Below are positions 43,959 to 52,319 of a stretch of 64,000 bases of DNA, piece after piece. A program made the translations under genes and the position numbers. Source of the DNA: UBA12191 sp009937185 (GTDB lineage Bacteria; Planctomycetota; UBA8108; UBA1146); contig CALJGL010000001.1 of the NCBI GenBank assembly GCA_938075155.1, forward strand, positions 62,001 to 126,000. Reading direction: 5' to 3'. The notes beneath the pieces are model-generated. The model saw nothing but the letters and a program-made list of their open reading frames with translations. It made no database searches and was not told the DNA's origin. How positions within the stretch are numbered: position 1 is the stretch's first letter; every line of letters begins with the position of its first letter.

Positions 43959-45973
43959 GCCGCCTCTGACGACGATTCCGAATCTTTATCATCTCCCTGA
44001 ATGAAAGTACGCGGCTGATAGAAATACGCCACAGCCATGAATAGGAATGCTGTTCCGAGCATGACCTGTGTAAAGAACCAGAAGTAATTAGCCCCTTTCA
44101 GGGTCGTTGCACCACCTAGCCTTTGAGTCACGTCTGATGAAAATTCCTGCTTCGCCACTTCTTTTAGGGAGCTAGAATTTCTCACCGGCAGGAATTCGGT
44201 CATAGGAGGAGCGGCTTTACCCTGATTGTTGGGATCCTTGAGGAAATCTTGGACAGCCAGCTCTGCCTTACGTTTTTCTATCCACGTGTATTCACCAGAG
44301 ACCGATTTCCCAGAAGCCAATTCCAGACGCTGCTCAGCTTCAGAGGAACAATTTCGAGATACTTCGATCCAAGCGTCATCCGACGTATACCTTAATGAAT
44401 CTTTTCCATCTGAAGAGATATGGAAAATTCGGCTATTCAGCAACTGGTATCTCAATGGCTGGCCAAGGCAGTCGGTCAGTCCACTCAACTTTACTTGTCC
44501 CTCTTCAGTCAGAGGGAGACGATCATTCTCGTCCCAGAATTGACCAATCATATCGCGAGCCTGCAGCAGTACAGTTTCATCTGCAAGGGTGAGCGAACTC
44601 TGGCGTAAAGCGCCATCGCTCTTCAGATAACCTATCGTATTGGCCTTATCAGCACTCACTTCCGAAGAATAGACAAAGCTGTATCCGTCCTCTTGAGATT
44701 CCCATGAATCGTCTACCAGTAAAAGAGCAACCTCTGCACCTTTCTCAACCACAATGAAATGGTTAACGGTAGCAGTGAAAAAATTGCCGAGCGAAACACT
44801 CATCAGGAACAAAGCCATGATGACGGATTTCATTTTCTTAGGTGCTTGGGTATACGCGAATTCAAGTCCGGTTATAGAAACCATAACTTCAGATGCGGTC
44901 AGGACCGCATAAGCGAGAATCTGCCAGCCAATGCTCGGAGTTTCTCCGGCATCTATCCATGACTGTGCAAGTGCAACTAAACCAAAACCACCCACCATGA
45001 CAAAGAGGCCCAACGATATTTTTCGCAGGGGTGTCAAAGTCCAAACACTGTTTATTAATGGGTAAATGACAAACTGAAAAATCGGAATATAGATCAATAT
45101 CATTATCGGGTTGATCGCTTGAATCTGGGACGATAGCCAGGTCACCCCGAGCCAAGTTCGATTCATATCTTCCGCCTGTAACACCCACGAAGATCCGGTT
45201 TGGTCAAATAGTGCCCAAAAAACTGCGATGAAAATAAAGACGATTGAGACTTTGAGAAGTGAGCCTATTCCAACTGGACTTTTTAACTCCTCAAACCACT
45301 CTGCCCCACCCGCCGGAATATGGATGAAGACTTTTCTTCCCATCCAAAAGAGAACTGTGGCAATCGCCATCAAGACTCCAGGAATACCGAAAGCGAGATG
45401 CGGTCCATACCAGTTGAGAAGCCAAGGTGTCATCAGAGTCGAGAGAAACGCGCCGGTATTAATTGAAAAGTAGAACCATCCGAAAGCTTTAGGTAACAAA
45501 TGTGAGTTTTTAACACCGAACTGATCTCCCACATGAGCAGACACACAGGGCTTTATTCCCCCCGAGCCCAATGAGATCAAAAACAAACCGGATATCAGTG
45601 CATACCATGGATTGACCGAATCGCTGAGGCCCATCAATGCAAGCGTTCCATGACCGGCACAATAAACGAGACTCAGAGTGAGGATCGTCATATATTTCCC
45701 AAGGAAAATATCTGCCAGTAACGCGCCGAGAAGCGGCGTGAAGTAAACAGCCGTAGTAAAGAGATGGTAGTACTCTACAGCAGTGGCATCCACTATGGGT
45801 TCAACAGATTGAGATCCTGGAAGAAGGAATAAATACTTTGTCATAAAAACGACCAGAATCCCCTTCATTCCATAGAAGCTAAATCGCTCTGCGGCTTCAT
45901 TACCGATGATGTAGGGAATCCCTTTGGGGATCTCACTCGTCTGGGGTGGAGAGGTCAGATACTGGGACGACAT
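43955..45973 (-). CDS. Proton-dependent oligopeptide transporter (POT/PTR2) with large insertion
   Basis: A 672-residue MFS peptide importer. The N-terminus has the POT signature NEAAERFSFYGMKGILVVFMTKYL, followed by YHLFTTAVYFTPLLGALLAD and GSGGIKPCVSAHVGDQF, and SEVMVSITGLEFAYTQAPKKMKS in the second half. Between the span ending near 406 (FFTATVNHFIVVEKG) and the last span near 626 (YFWFFTQVMLGTAFLFMAVAYF) lies a roughly 210-residue hydrophilic insertion. Part of it (about 498-538: CLGQPLRYQ...HISSDGKD...TSDDAWIEV) resembles the calcium-binding C-terminal segment of type II secretion pseudopilins such as GspG. Usual POT proteins have about 450-550 residues. It is coupled to the HExxH protein downstream. 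Confidence 0.9.
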   Translation of the reverse strand: MSSQYLTSPPQTSEIPKGIPYIIGNEAAERFSFYGMKGILVVFMTKYLFLLPGSQSVEPIVDATAVEYYHLFTTAVYFTPLLGALLADIFLGKYMTILTLSLVYCAGHGTLALMGLSDSVNPWYALISGLFLISLGSGGIKPCVSAHVGDQFGVKNSHLLPKAFGWFYFSINTGAFLSTLMTPWLLNWYGPHLAFGIPGVLMAIATVLFWMGRKVFIHIPAGGAEWFEELKSPVGIGSLLKVSIVFIFIAVFWALFDQTGSSWVLQAEDMNRTWLGVTWLSSQIQAINPIMILIYIPIFQFVIYPLINSVWTLTPLRKISLGLFVMVGGFGLVALAQSWIDAGETPSIGWQILAYAVLTASEVMVSITGLEFAYTQAPKKMKSVIMALFLMSVSLGNFFTATVNHFIVVEKGAEVALLLVDDSWESQEDGYSFVYSSEVSADKANTIGYLKSDGALRQSSLTLADETVLLQARDMIGQFWDENDRLPLTEEGQVKLSGLTDCLGQPLRYQLLNSRIFHISSDGKDSLRYTSDDAWIEVSRNCSSEAEQRLELASGKSVSGEYTWIEKRKAELAVQDFLKDPNNQGKAAPPMTEFLPVRNSSSLKEVAKQEFSSDVTQRLGGATTLKGANYFWFFTQVMLGTAFLFMAVAYFYQPRTFIQGDDKDSESSSEAA

Positions 45974-46003
45974 TTAATCCTCACTTCTTCCTGAATAATC
46001 CAC

Positions 46004-46075
46004 CGAAGCTCAGTTGTGCGAGCTCAGCTGTGCGAGCTCAGATGATCGAGTTCAGATGTATCGAGTTCAGATGCT
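46004..46075. repeat. Five degenerate 14-15 bp tandem repeats
   Basis: Units of the form CGAGYTCAGNTGNN begin at 46004, 46019, 46033, 46047 and 46062. They lie between the POT transporter start (45973) and the kinase stop (46188), upstream of the transporter on the minus strand. Unit lengths alternate between 14 and 15 bases. Nothing else was recognised in this 214-base gap. Confidence 0.8.
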
Positions 46076-46187
46076 GGCCCCGATGAGAGAGTCGGAGTCG
46101 TGATCTGTTTGAAGAAGTGTGGCAAAGGAGAGGAGAAGTTGCAACGGTGTCGATAGTTGGCACCGGCAAAAAATTGAAGGAATACTG

Positions 46188-47762
46188 CTAGTCATCAGCT
46201 AATACTGAACGAACTTCCTCTATCAAGTCCAAGATACTGAACGGTTTCTGCAAAAAAGAAGTGCAGGAAAGGTCATCACCTAGGAAATCTGTGTCGTAGC
46301 CAGATACGACGATGACTTTGGGCGTGATGTGCTGGGAATCCAGATAATTGAGCAGTTTCCGGCCCCCTCCGTCCGGCATCACCACATCTGTCACCACCAA
46401 ATCGTATTCCACTTTCCCACAATTTATAAAATCGATCGCCAAACTAACCGTCGCTGCACCATCAACATGGTGATTTTCCTCACGCAAGGCTTCACATGCG
46501 ATTTCGAGGATTGCAGGTTCGTCTTCAACCATCAGTATTTTGGCTTCCCGAATTTTCGGTTTCTCTTTTTTCTCCGGTTCTGAATCCCTCCCCTTGCTCG
46601 CGTCAGCATCCAGAGGTAGCAGAATCTCGAAATCGCTACCTTTCCCCAATTCACTTTTCACACGAATAGAACCACCGCTTTGCTTGATAGTTCCGTAGCA
46701 AGTTGCAAGTCCAAATCCAATGCCTTCATCGATGTCTTTCGTCGAAAAGAAAGGCTCAAAAATCTTCTCCAAATTTAATTCGTCAATACCTGCACCATTA
46801 TCGACAACTGATACAGAAGCGTACTCACCAAAATCGAGGCCCAAGTCAGACGCTTCATGGATTCCGAGTTCGACTTTCTTAGTTCTGATGACTATTTCCC
46901 CACAACCTTCGATAGCGTCTTTTGCGTTAATCGCAAGGTTCAACAACACTTGATGGAATTGAACCTTGTCTACGATTACAGGCAATTCCTCTTCCGAATC
47001 TCGAATATATTCAAAGCTCACTTGAGGAGTCGCGACGACATCGCTGAGGAGCCAGACTCCTTCTTTGACAAGATCCACGAGATTACACTTCGCTGACTTC
47101 AAAACTTGCTGTCGACTGAAGGCGAGCAATTGACGAGTAACACTAGCCGCCTCGTTTGCCGCTACTTTTATCCTCTCGGACTCGTCCAGCGAACGTATTG
47201 CCTCTTCAGGAAGAAAACCCTGTAACCTTTCCACAGAGGTAAGAATGACCGTGAGTAGATTGTTGAAGTTGTGCGCAACTCCACCAGACAAGCGGCCGAT
47301 GGCTTCCATTTTCTGGGATTGGCGAAGAAGCTCTTCTAATTCTCGCGTCTCCATAAGGTCAATCAGCAAACCCTGATAACCACCCTCAAAAACACGATTG
47401 GAAGTCCAGCGCATCCAATGGAACTTCCCTTCACTATTCTTGACTCGGACTTCAGCCGTCCTCGATCCTTCAATAGCTTTCGTCAATATTGCTCGATCTT
47501 CAGAGTGCACCAAAGTCAGCAAATTTGTTCCGAGAATCGGATTGAAATCTCCACCTAGAATTTCGATCCAGGCACTACTCACGAAATCTATACGCTGACG
47601 ATCGTCAAAACGAATAACGATACATGGCAGATTATCGATCAGGCTTCGATATCTCTTTCGAGATTCGTCGAGCTTTCTGTTTTTCTGAGCCAACTCTTCG
47701 ATTAATCGATTATTCGATTCAATCTGAAGTTCTTCAGGATTTTTGTGGTCATTAGACGTCAA
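46188..47762 (-). CDS. Hybrid PAS-histidine kinase with C-terminal receiver
   Basis: A soluble 524-residue sensor kinase: an N-terminal coiled segment (about 8-36, EESNN-type helix), a PAS domain (about 37-150, YRSLIDNLPCIVIRFDD), and a phospho-acceptor helix QSQKMEAIGRLSGGVAHNFN with the His near 164. The HATPase core follows (NLAINAKDAIEG, VVDNGAGID, FFSTKDIDEGIGFGLA), then a receiver domain (about 405-520) with Asp in VVTDVVMPDGGG and Lys in FLQKPF. No transmembrane segment is present, so it senses an intracellular signal. Receiver-ended kinases of this type often pass phosphate to a separate His-phosphotransfer protein, which I do not see here. It is coupled (ATGA) to the isochorismatase-family gene. 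Confidence 0.9.
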   Translation of the reverse strand: MTSNDHKNPEELQIESNNRLIEELAQKNRKLDESRKRYRSLIDNLPCIVIRFDDRQRIDFVSSAWIEILGGDFNPILGTNLLTLVHSEDRAILTKAIEGSRTAEVRVKNSEGKFHWMRWTSNRVFEGGYQGLLIDLMETRELEELLRQSQKMEAIGRLSGGVAHNFNNLLTVILTSVERLQGFLPEEAIRSLDESERIKVAANEAASVTRQLLAFSRQQVLKSAKCNLVDLVKEGVWLLSDVVATPQVSFEYIRDSEEELPVIVDKVQFHQVLLNLAINAKDAIEGCGEIVIRTKKVELGIHEASDLGLDFGEYASVSVVDNGAGIDELNLEKIFEPFFSTKDIDEGIGFGLATCYGTIKQSGGSIRVKSELGKGSDFEILLPLDADASKGRDSEPEKKEKPKIREAKILMVEDEPAILEIACEALREENHHVDGAATVSLAIDFINCGKVEYDLVVTDVVMPDGGGRKLLNYLDSQHITPKVIVVSGYDTDFLGDDLSCTSFLQKPFSILDLIEEVRSVLADD

Positions 47763-48373
47763 GCAGATACTCCACTATTCATCAATAAATCTTTGCTAAC
47801 TCCCACTTCTGCATAGAGCGGGAAAATTTGCTCGCAATAAAACTGCTGCTCGAAAGCTGTTCTGCCAGCTGTGCAATCGGATAACACAGTGACGTCGAAT
47901 CCTTTTTCGTGAGCTGAACGACCCGTAGAATCGATACAAACGGAGGTGACAACCCCAGCAAGAGCGACCTTGCACACATTATTATTCCTGAGAATACTTT
48001 CTAAATCCGTATTGGAAAAAGCATTCAATCCTCGCTTTCCCTTTACCTCAGTGATGACTTCCGAATAAGCCTCAAACTGTTCAATCGTCTCGGAACCTGA
48101 AGACCCTCTACAAAATGCCCCTGTATCCTTAATCGTTTTCAAAATTCCGGTCGGCTCATTGAGCTCCGAATAATTCTCGGTGAATTGAATGGGCGTCGAA
48201 ATCACAAGGACATCTTCACGATCCTTGATGGCCTCCAGTAATTCGAGTGTATTTAAAAGCATTTGGTTTCGCCCCTCAGAATCCTCCAGGGCTCCGGTCA
48301 ATATTCCTTCAGGGTGAAAATAATCATTCTGGAAACCGATCAATAAAATGGCAGTCTTATCGATTTTACTCAT
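47759..48373 (-). CDS. Isochorismatase-family cysteine hydrolase
   Basis: A 204-residue member of the isochorismatase-like hydrolases (isochorismate, nicotinamide, N-carbamoylsarcosine and related amides). The catalytic triad is visible: Asp in ILLIGFQNDYFHPEG, Lys in VKGKRGLNAF, and Cys in ALAGVVTSVCIDSTGRSAHE (near residue 143). I start at ATG 48373, with GAGGAG four bases ahead, rather than at 48463, which would add 30 residues lacking homologous features. It is the first gene of a pair with the hybrid kinase. The substrate cannot be told from the sequence. Confidence 0.88.
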   Translation of the reverse strand: MSKIDKTAILLIGFQNDYFHPEGILTGALEDSEGRNQMLLNTLELLEAIKDREDVLVISTPIQFTENYSELNEPTGILKTIKDTGAFCRGSSGSETIEQFEAYSEVITEVKGKRGLNAFSNTDLESILRNNNVCKVALAGVVTSVCIDSTGRSAHEKGFDVTVLSDCTAGRTAFEQQFYCEQIFPLYAEVGVSKDLLMNSGVSA

Positions 48374-48837
48374 TTTGCTCCTCTTCAACTGCAAGGGCAG
48401 TATTTGTAAACATGGAAAGTAGGGGCGGAAGGCCGAAATTAAATAGGCACACAACCACCTCAAGCACCCAAACGAAGGAGCTATGCTTCCCTATCCCGTT
48501 TTCGAGCACAAATGGACAGATTTTCTTTAATTAACCCTTTATTGCAGTGCATTCATGACAATTTATCTCATTGTGGGCCAACAGATCGTCAACGGCAGGT
48601 TTTGGAGTTTGAGCCCCTCCTTGACACCCTGCACCCGGCAAACGACCTTGGTCGTGGGTCGATTCTCTCCTGAATCAGCAATTTCGCCGATTCGAGGAGC
48701 ACTAGAACAGCTTCAGCCCAATAACGGGATAAATCATCGGAGTTGATGACACTACAGGACCCTCGACTCCTCGTTTAGAAATTCGAACCATGACAGCGTT
48801 CCTTTCGCTGCCAATAGTCCAATCAAGGAGGTGCTTC
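48374..48837. other. Divergent promoter region with operator-like palindrome
   Basis: About 460 bases without a gene between the isochorismatase-family gene (minus) and the sugar isomerase operon (plus). A TTGACA hexamer at 48621-48626 is followed by ACGACC-TT-GGTCGT at 48642-48655, a 6-bp-arm inverted repeat where a -10 element would lie; a repressor could bind there. No good -10 sequence is visible, so the promoter itself is not claimed. Confidence 0.35.
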
Positions 48838-49893
48838 TTGGCATCTATCAAGGGACCAGCCCTATTTCTCGCACAGTACATGTCGGATGAGGCGCCATTT
48901 AATCAACTCGACACCATCGTCGATTGGTGCAAAGACCTTGGCTATCAAGGAATTCAAATTCCAACATGGGATTCCCGCTGTATTGATCTCGGCTTAGCAG
49001 CCGAATCAAAAGATTACTGTGACGAATGGAAAGGCAAGATTGAATCTGCAGGGCTATCGGTCACCGAACTGTCCACTCACTTGCAAGGACAGCTCGTAGC
49101 AGTTCACCCTGCCTACGATGCCATGTTCGATGGATTTGCGGATGAATCGGTACAAGGAAAACCTGCTGAGCGAACGGAATGGGCGATCCAACAGGTCAAG
49201 AATTGTCTGAAAGCGAGCCAACATTTAGGCTTGGATTCCATGGTCACCTTTAGCGGAGCCCTCGCTTGGCCTTACGTATACCCTTGGCCCCAGCGCCCTG
49301 CTGGCCTTATTGAGGAAGCTTTTAAAGAGCTATCTCTCCGTTGGAATCCGATTCTGAATTATGCAGAAGAATGCGGAGTGAACTGTGCTTTCGAAATCCA
49401 TCCGGGGGAAGATCTTCACGATGGAGCATCCTTTGAAATGTTCCTAGAGGGCGTCAAAGACCATTCACGTGCTTGTATCAACTATGATCCTAGCCACTTC
49501 GAGTTGATGGCTCTTGACTACATTGACTTCATCGATATTTATCACGAACGCATCACTGCTTTTCATGTGAAGGACGCGGAGCTCGTTCGCTCCGGCAGAA
49601 GCGGAGTTTACGGTGGATATCAAGACTGGAAAGATCGCCCCGGCAGATTCAGAACACCCGGCGATGGAGCCATCGACTTCCAGGGCATCTTCACAGCTTT
49701 GACTCGTCATGGTTTTGACGGCTGGGCAGTTGTCGAATGGGAATGCCCCTACGAAGACAAATCAGCCGGAGCGGCAAAAGCCGCAGAGTTCGTGGCAAAT
49801 CATATTATCTCTGTTACCGACAGTTCATTTGACGACTTTGCCGGAGGAAGTGACCCTTCAGCAAATCGTAAAATTCTGGGTCTGGACGGGTAG
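48838..49893 (+). CDS. Sugar phosphate isomerase/epimerase (xylose-isomerase-like TIM barrel)
   Basis: A 351-residue TIM-barrel protein of the AP-endonuclease-2/xylose-isomerase-like family, which isomerises or epimerises sugars. TTG 48838 is chosen because AAGGAGG lies six bases ahead (48825-48831); an ATG at 48790 has no such site. Candidate metal ligands are Glu in CAFEIHPGED, Asp in INYDPSHFELM, His in ITAFHVKDAE, and Glu in AVVEWECPYED, in the order expected for the family. It is followed seven bases later by a Gfo/Idh/MocA oxidoreductase and then by xylose isomerase, a combination typical of sugar catabolism operons. The exact sugar is unknown. Confidence 0.87.
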   Translation: MASIKGPALFLAQYMSDEAPFNQLDTIVDWCKDLGYQGIQIPTWDSRCIDLGLAAESKDYCDEWKGKIESAGLSVTELSTHLQGQLVAVHPAYDAMFDGFADESVQGKPAERTEWAIQQVKNCLKASQHLGLDSMVTFSGALAWPYVYPWPQRPAGLIEEAFKELSLRWNPILNYAEECGVNCAFEIHPGEDLHDGASFEMFLEGVKDHSRACINYDPSHFELMALDYIDFIDIYHERITAFHVKDAELVRSGRSGVYGGYQDWKDRPGRFRTPGDGAIDFQGIFTALTRHGFDGWAVVEWECPYEDKSAGAAKAAEFVANHIISVTDSSFDDFAGGSDPSANRKILGLDG

Positions 49894-49900
49894 GAGTTCG

Positions 49901-51049
49901 ATGTCTCATCGCGTCAGAATTGGAATGGTGGGTGGCGGTCAGGGCGCTTTTATCGGCGCAGTACACAGAATCGCCTTAAGAATGGATGACCAGTTCGATC
50001 TGGTCGCAGGCTGCTTTGGAAGAGATCCCGAAAATACTCGGCAAACAGGCGAAGAACTCAGCATCGATCCTGCCCGGTGTTACGACTCTTGGGAACAAAT
50101 GATCGCTCAGGAGTCAGAGCTTCCTGAAGCGGATAGAATTGAAGCCGTCAGTATTGTGACACCAAATCATGTACATCACGGCCCAGCAACCGCTGCCATG
50201 AAGGCCGGCTTTCATGTGATCTGTGACAAACCTCTGTGCATATCACTGGATGAAGCTCTCGATCTACAAAAGACTGTCACCGAAACTGGAAAAATCTTTG
50301 CCCTAACGCATAACTACTCCGCTTCACCCATGGTCAGAGAAGCGCGAGAGCGAGTAACCTCAGGACAAATCGGGACCGTGCGAAAAGTCTACGTTGAATA
50401 TCTGCAAGGCTGGCTCTCAGACAAACTCGAAGAATCTGGACAAAAGCAGGCGGACTGGAGAACAGATCCTCAACGGTCAGGACCGGTAGGCGCACTCGGC
50501 GACATCGGTACTCATGCTCACCAATTGCTCGAATTTATCACGGGTGACCAAATGACCTCCCTCTTTGCCATACTTGACACCTTTGTGGATGGCAGAGCTC
50601 TCGACGATGACGACATGATCCTCTTTAAATTATCAGGAGGAGCCACAGGTACATTGTGCTCAAGCCAAGTGTGCTATGGCCGAGAAAATGGTCTTAAAAT
50701 CCGAGTATTCGGTACCCGTGGAGCTATCGAGTGGGATCAAGAACACCCCAACGATTTATTGGTGACTGAGGAAGACGGTGCAGTGAAAACTGTCCGCACA
50801 GCAACCAGTGCTGCCGGTGAAGCATCCGCAAGTCTAACAAGAACTCCTGCTGGTCATCCGGAAGGATATTTGGAAGCTTTTGCAAACATATATCACGCTT
50901 TCGCAAATGGGGTGAGAGGGAAAAAATCCGCTCTTGAATTACCCTTTCCAGGCATCACAGACGGTGTCAGGGGAATTCAATTTATTGGCGCCGCTTTGGA
51001 GTCCAGCAAAGAGAACTGCTGGGTAGACGTGCCTGGGAGAGAAATTTAA
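49901..51049 (+). CDS. Gfo/Idh/MocA-family NAD(P)-dependent oxidoreductase
   Basis: A 382-residue dehydrogenase for sugars or inositols. The Rossmann motif GMVGGGQGAFIGAVHRIAL is at the N-terminus, IVTPNHVHHGPATAAMKAG follows, and the EKP-type catalytic motif appears as CDKPLC. GAIEWDQEHPND and GHPEGYLEAFANIYHAF are typical of the C-terminal half. The start is ATG 49901 after AGGAG; a longer frame back to 49709 overlaps the preceding gene out of frame and is not coding. Its stop and the XylA start share one base (TAATG), so it is translationally coupled to xylose isomerase. Confidence 0.9.
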   Translation: MSHRVRIGMVGGGQGAFIGAVHRIALRMDDQFDLVAGCFGRDPENTRQTGEELSIDPARCYDSWEQMIAQESELPEADRIEAVSIVTPNHVHHGPATAAMKAGFHVICDKPLCISLDEALDLQKTVTETGKIFALTHNYSASPMVREARERVTSGQIGTVRKVYVEYLQGWLSDKLEESGQKQADWRTDPQRSGPVGALGDIGTHAHQLLEFITGDQMTSLFAILDTFVDGRALDDDDMILFKLSGGATGTLCSSQVCYGRENGLKIRVFGTRGAIEWDQEHPNDLLVTEEDGAVKTVRTATSAAGEASASLTRTPAGHPEGYLEAFANIYHAFANGVRGKKSALELPFPGITDGVRGIQFIGAALESSKENCWVDVPGREI

Positions 51050-52224
51050 TGAACGACGCATATGCACCCACACCTGAGGATCGATTCACTTTCGGCCTTT
51101 GGACTGTTGGCAATCCAGGTGCAGATCCATTTGGTCCGGCAGTTCGTCCAAAACAAGACCCCTGCGAGATCGTACGAAAACTCGGCGAGATCGGAGCTTG
51201 GGGAGTCAATCTACACGACAATGACCTCGTCCCCTTTGACGCAACGCCAACAGAACGAGACCGAATCGTCAGTGATTTCAAAAAAGCCTGTGAAGAAAGT
51301 GGGATTCAAGTCCCTATGGCAACGACAAACCTCTTCAGTCATCCCATTTTCAAGGATGGCGCATTCACCTCCAATAATCCCCAGGTGAGAGCTTTTGCGA
51401 TACGAAAAACGATGGACGCGATCGATTTGGGTGTCGAACTTGGAGCGAAGAATTACGTATTCTGGGGTGGTAGAGAAGGAACTGAGGTCGAAGCTTGCAG
51501 AGATCCAAGAACTGCTATTCAACGGATTCGAGAGGGAATGAATTTCCTTTGTGAATATGTCATCGATCAAAAATACGATTTGAAGTTCGCCTTAGAAGCA
51601 AAACCAAATGAACCACGTGGAGACATCTATTTCCCCACAACCGGCCATATGCTTCATTTCATTGAGACACTACAGCACTCCGAAATGGTGGGCGTAAATC
51701 CAGAAGTCGCACATGAAACAATGGCAGGACTTTCATTTGTTCATGGCGTAGGCCAAGCGATGGAAGCCGGAAAACTGTTCCATATCGATCTCAATAGTCA
51801 AAAGATTGGCCGTTACGATCAGGATTTCAGATTTGGAGCTGAAGATCCTAAACAGGCATTCCACTTAGTCCGTCTTCTGGAAGGCACAGCCGACGGCGAT
51901 CGCTGGGAAGGCTCACGGCATTTCGACGCCCATGCCTACAGAACTGAAGATCTTGATGGAGTTTGGGAATTCGCCAGAGGTTGCATGCGTACCTACAAAA
52001 TCCTTAAAGAAAAAGCTATCGCGTTCGATTCAGACCCCGAAGTCCAACAACTGATTGCCGAAATTCATGATCCAGAGATTGATCCCTTGATTAAAAAGTA
52101 CTCCAGAGATCATGTGAAAAAATTACGCGCACTACATCTGGATGCAGATCTATTGGGATCGATAGGATTGGGCTGGGAGCGACTCGATCAGTTAGTGATT
52201 GAGCATCTCTTAGGATCCCGGTAA
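51049..52224 (+). CDS. xylA: Xylose isomerase (class I, actinomycete-type length)
   Basis: XylA interconverts D-xylose and D-xylulose with two divalent metal ions. The 391-residue protein keeps the recognised active-site residues in order: His and Asp in WGVNLHDNDLVPF, Phe in NLFSHPIFKDGAFT, Trp in YVFWGGREG, Glu and Lys in FALEAKPNEPRGD, Glu and His in NPEVAHETMAG, three Asp in FHIDLNSQKIGRYDQDFRFG, and a last Asp in RHFDAHAYRT. The length and motifs match the shorter class I enzymes. It is the third gene in the operon with the sugar isomerase-like and Gfo/Idh genes. The xylulokinase that would take its product is at 60213. Confidence 0.95.
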   Translation: MNDAYAPTPEDRFTFGLWTVGNPGADPFGPAVRPKQDPCEIVRKLGEIGAWGVNLHDNDLVPFDATPTERDRIVSDFKKACEESGIQVPMATTNLFSHPIFKDGAFTSNNPQVRAFAIRKTMDAIDLGVELGAKNYVFWGGREGTEVEACRDPRTAIQRIREGMNFLCEYVIDQKYDLKFALEAKPNEPRGDIYFPTTGHMLHFIETLQHSEMVGVNPEVAHETMAGLSFVHGVGQAMEAGKLFHIDLNSQKIGRYDQDFRFGAEDPKQAFHLVRLLEGTADGDRWEGSRHFDAHAYRTEDLDGVWEFARGCMRTYKILKEKAIAFDSDPEVQQLIAEIHDPEIDPLIKKYSRDHVKKLRALHLDADLLGSIGLGWERLDQLVIEHLLGSR

Positions 52225-52319
52225 CCATCCATATTGGCAGATACTTCCGGAAAGTAGACCAAGCATGTCTTCCGTCAAAAAGAGTGATCACACCATCCTC
52301 ATCACGCGATTGATTCCCC

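Noticed and set aside
46004..46075. CRISPR array
   Set aside because: The repeats are short, degenerate and directly adjacent, with no spacers and no cas genes in the window.
49709..49900. N-terminal extension of the Gfo/Idh frame
   Set aside because: It overlaps the sugar isomerase gene out of frame. ATG 49901 with AGGAG gives the correct Rossmann start.
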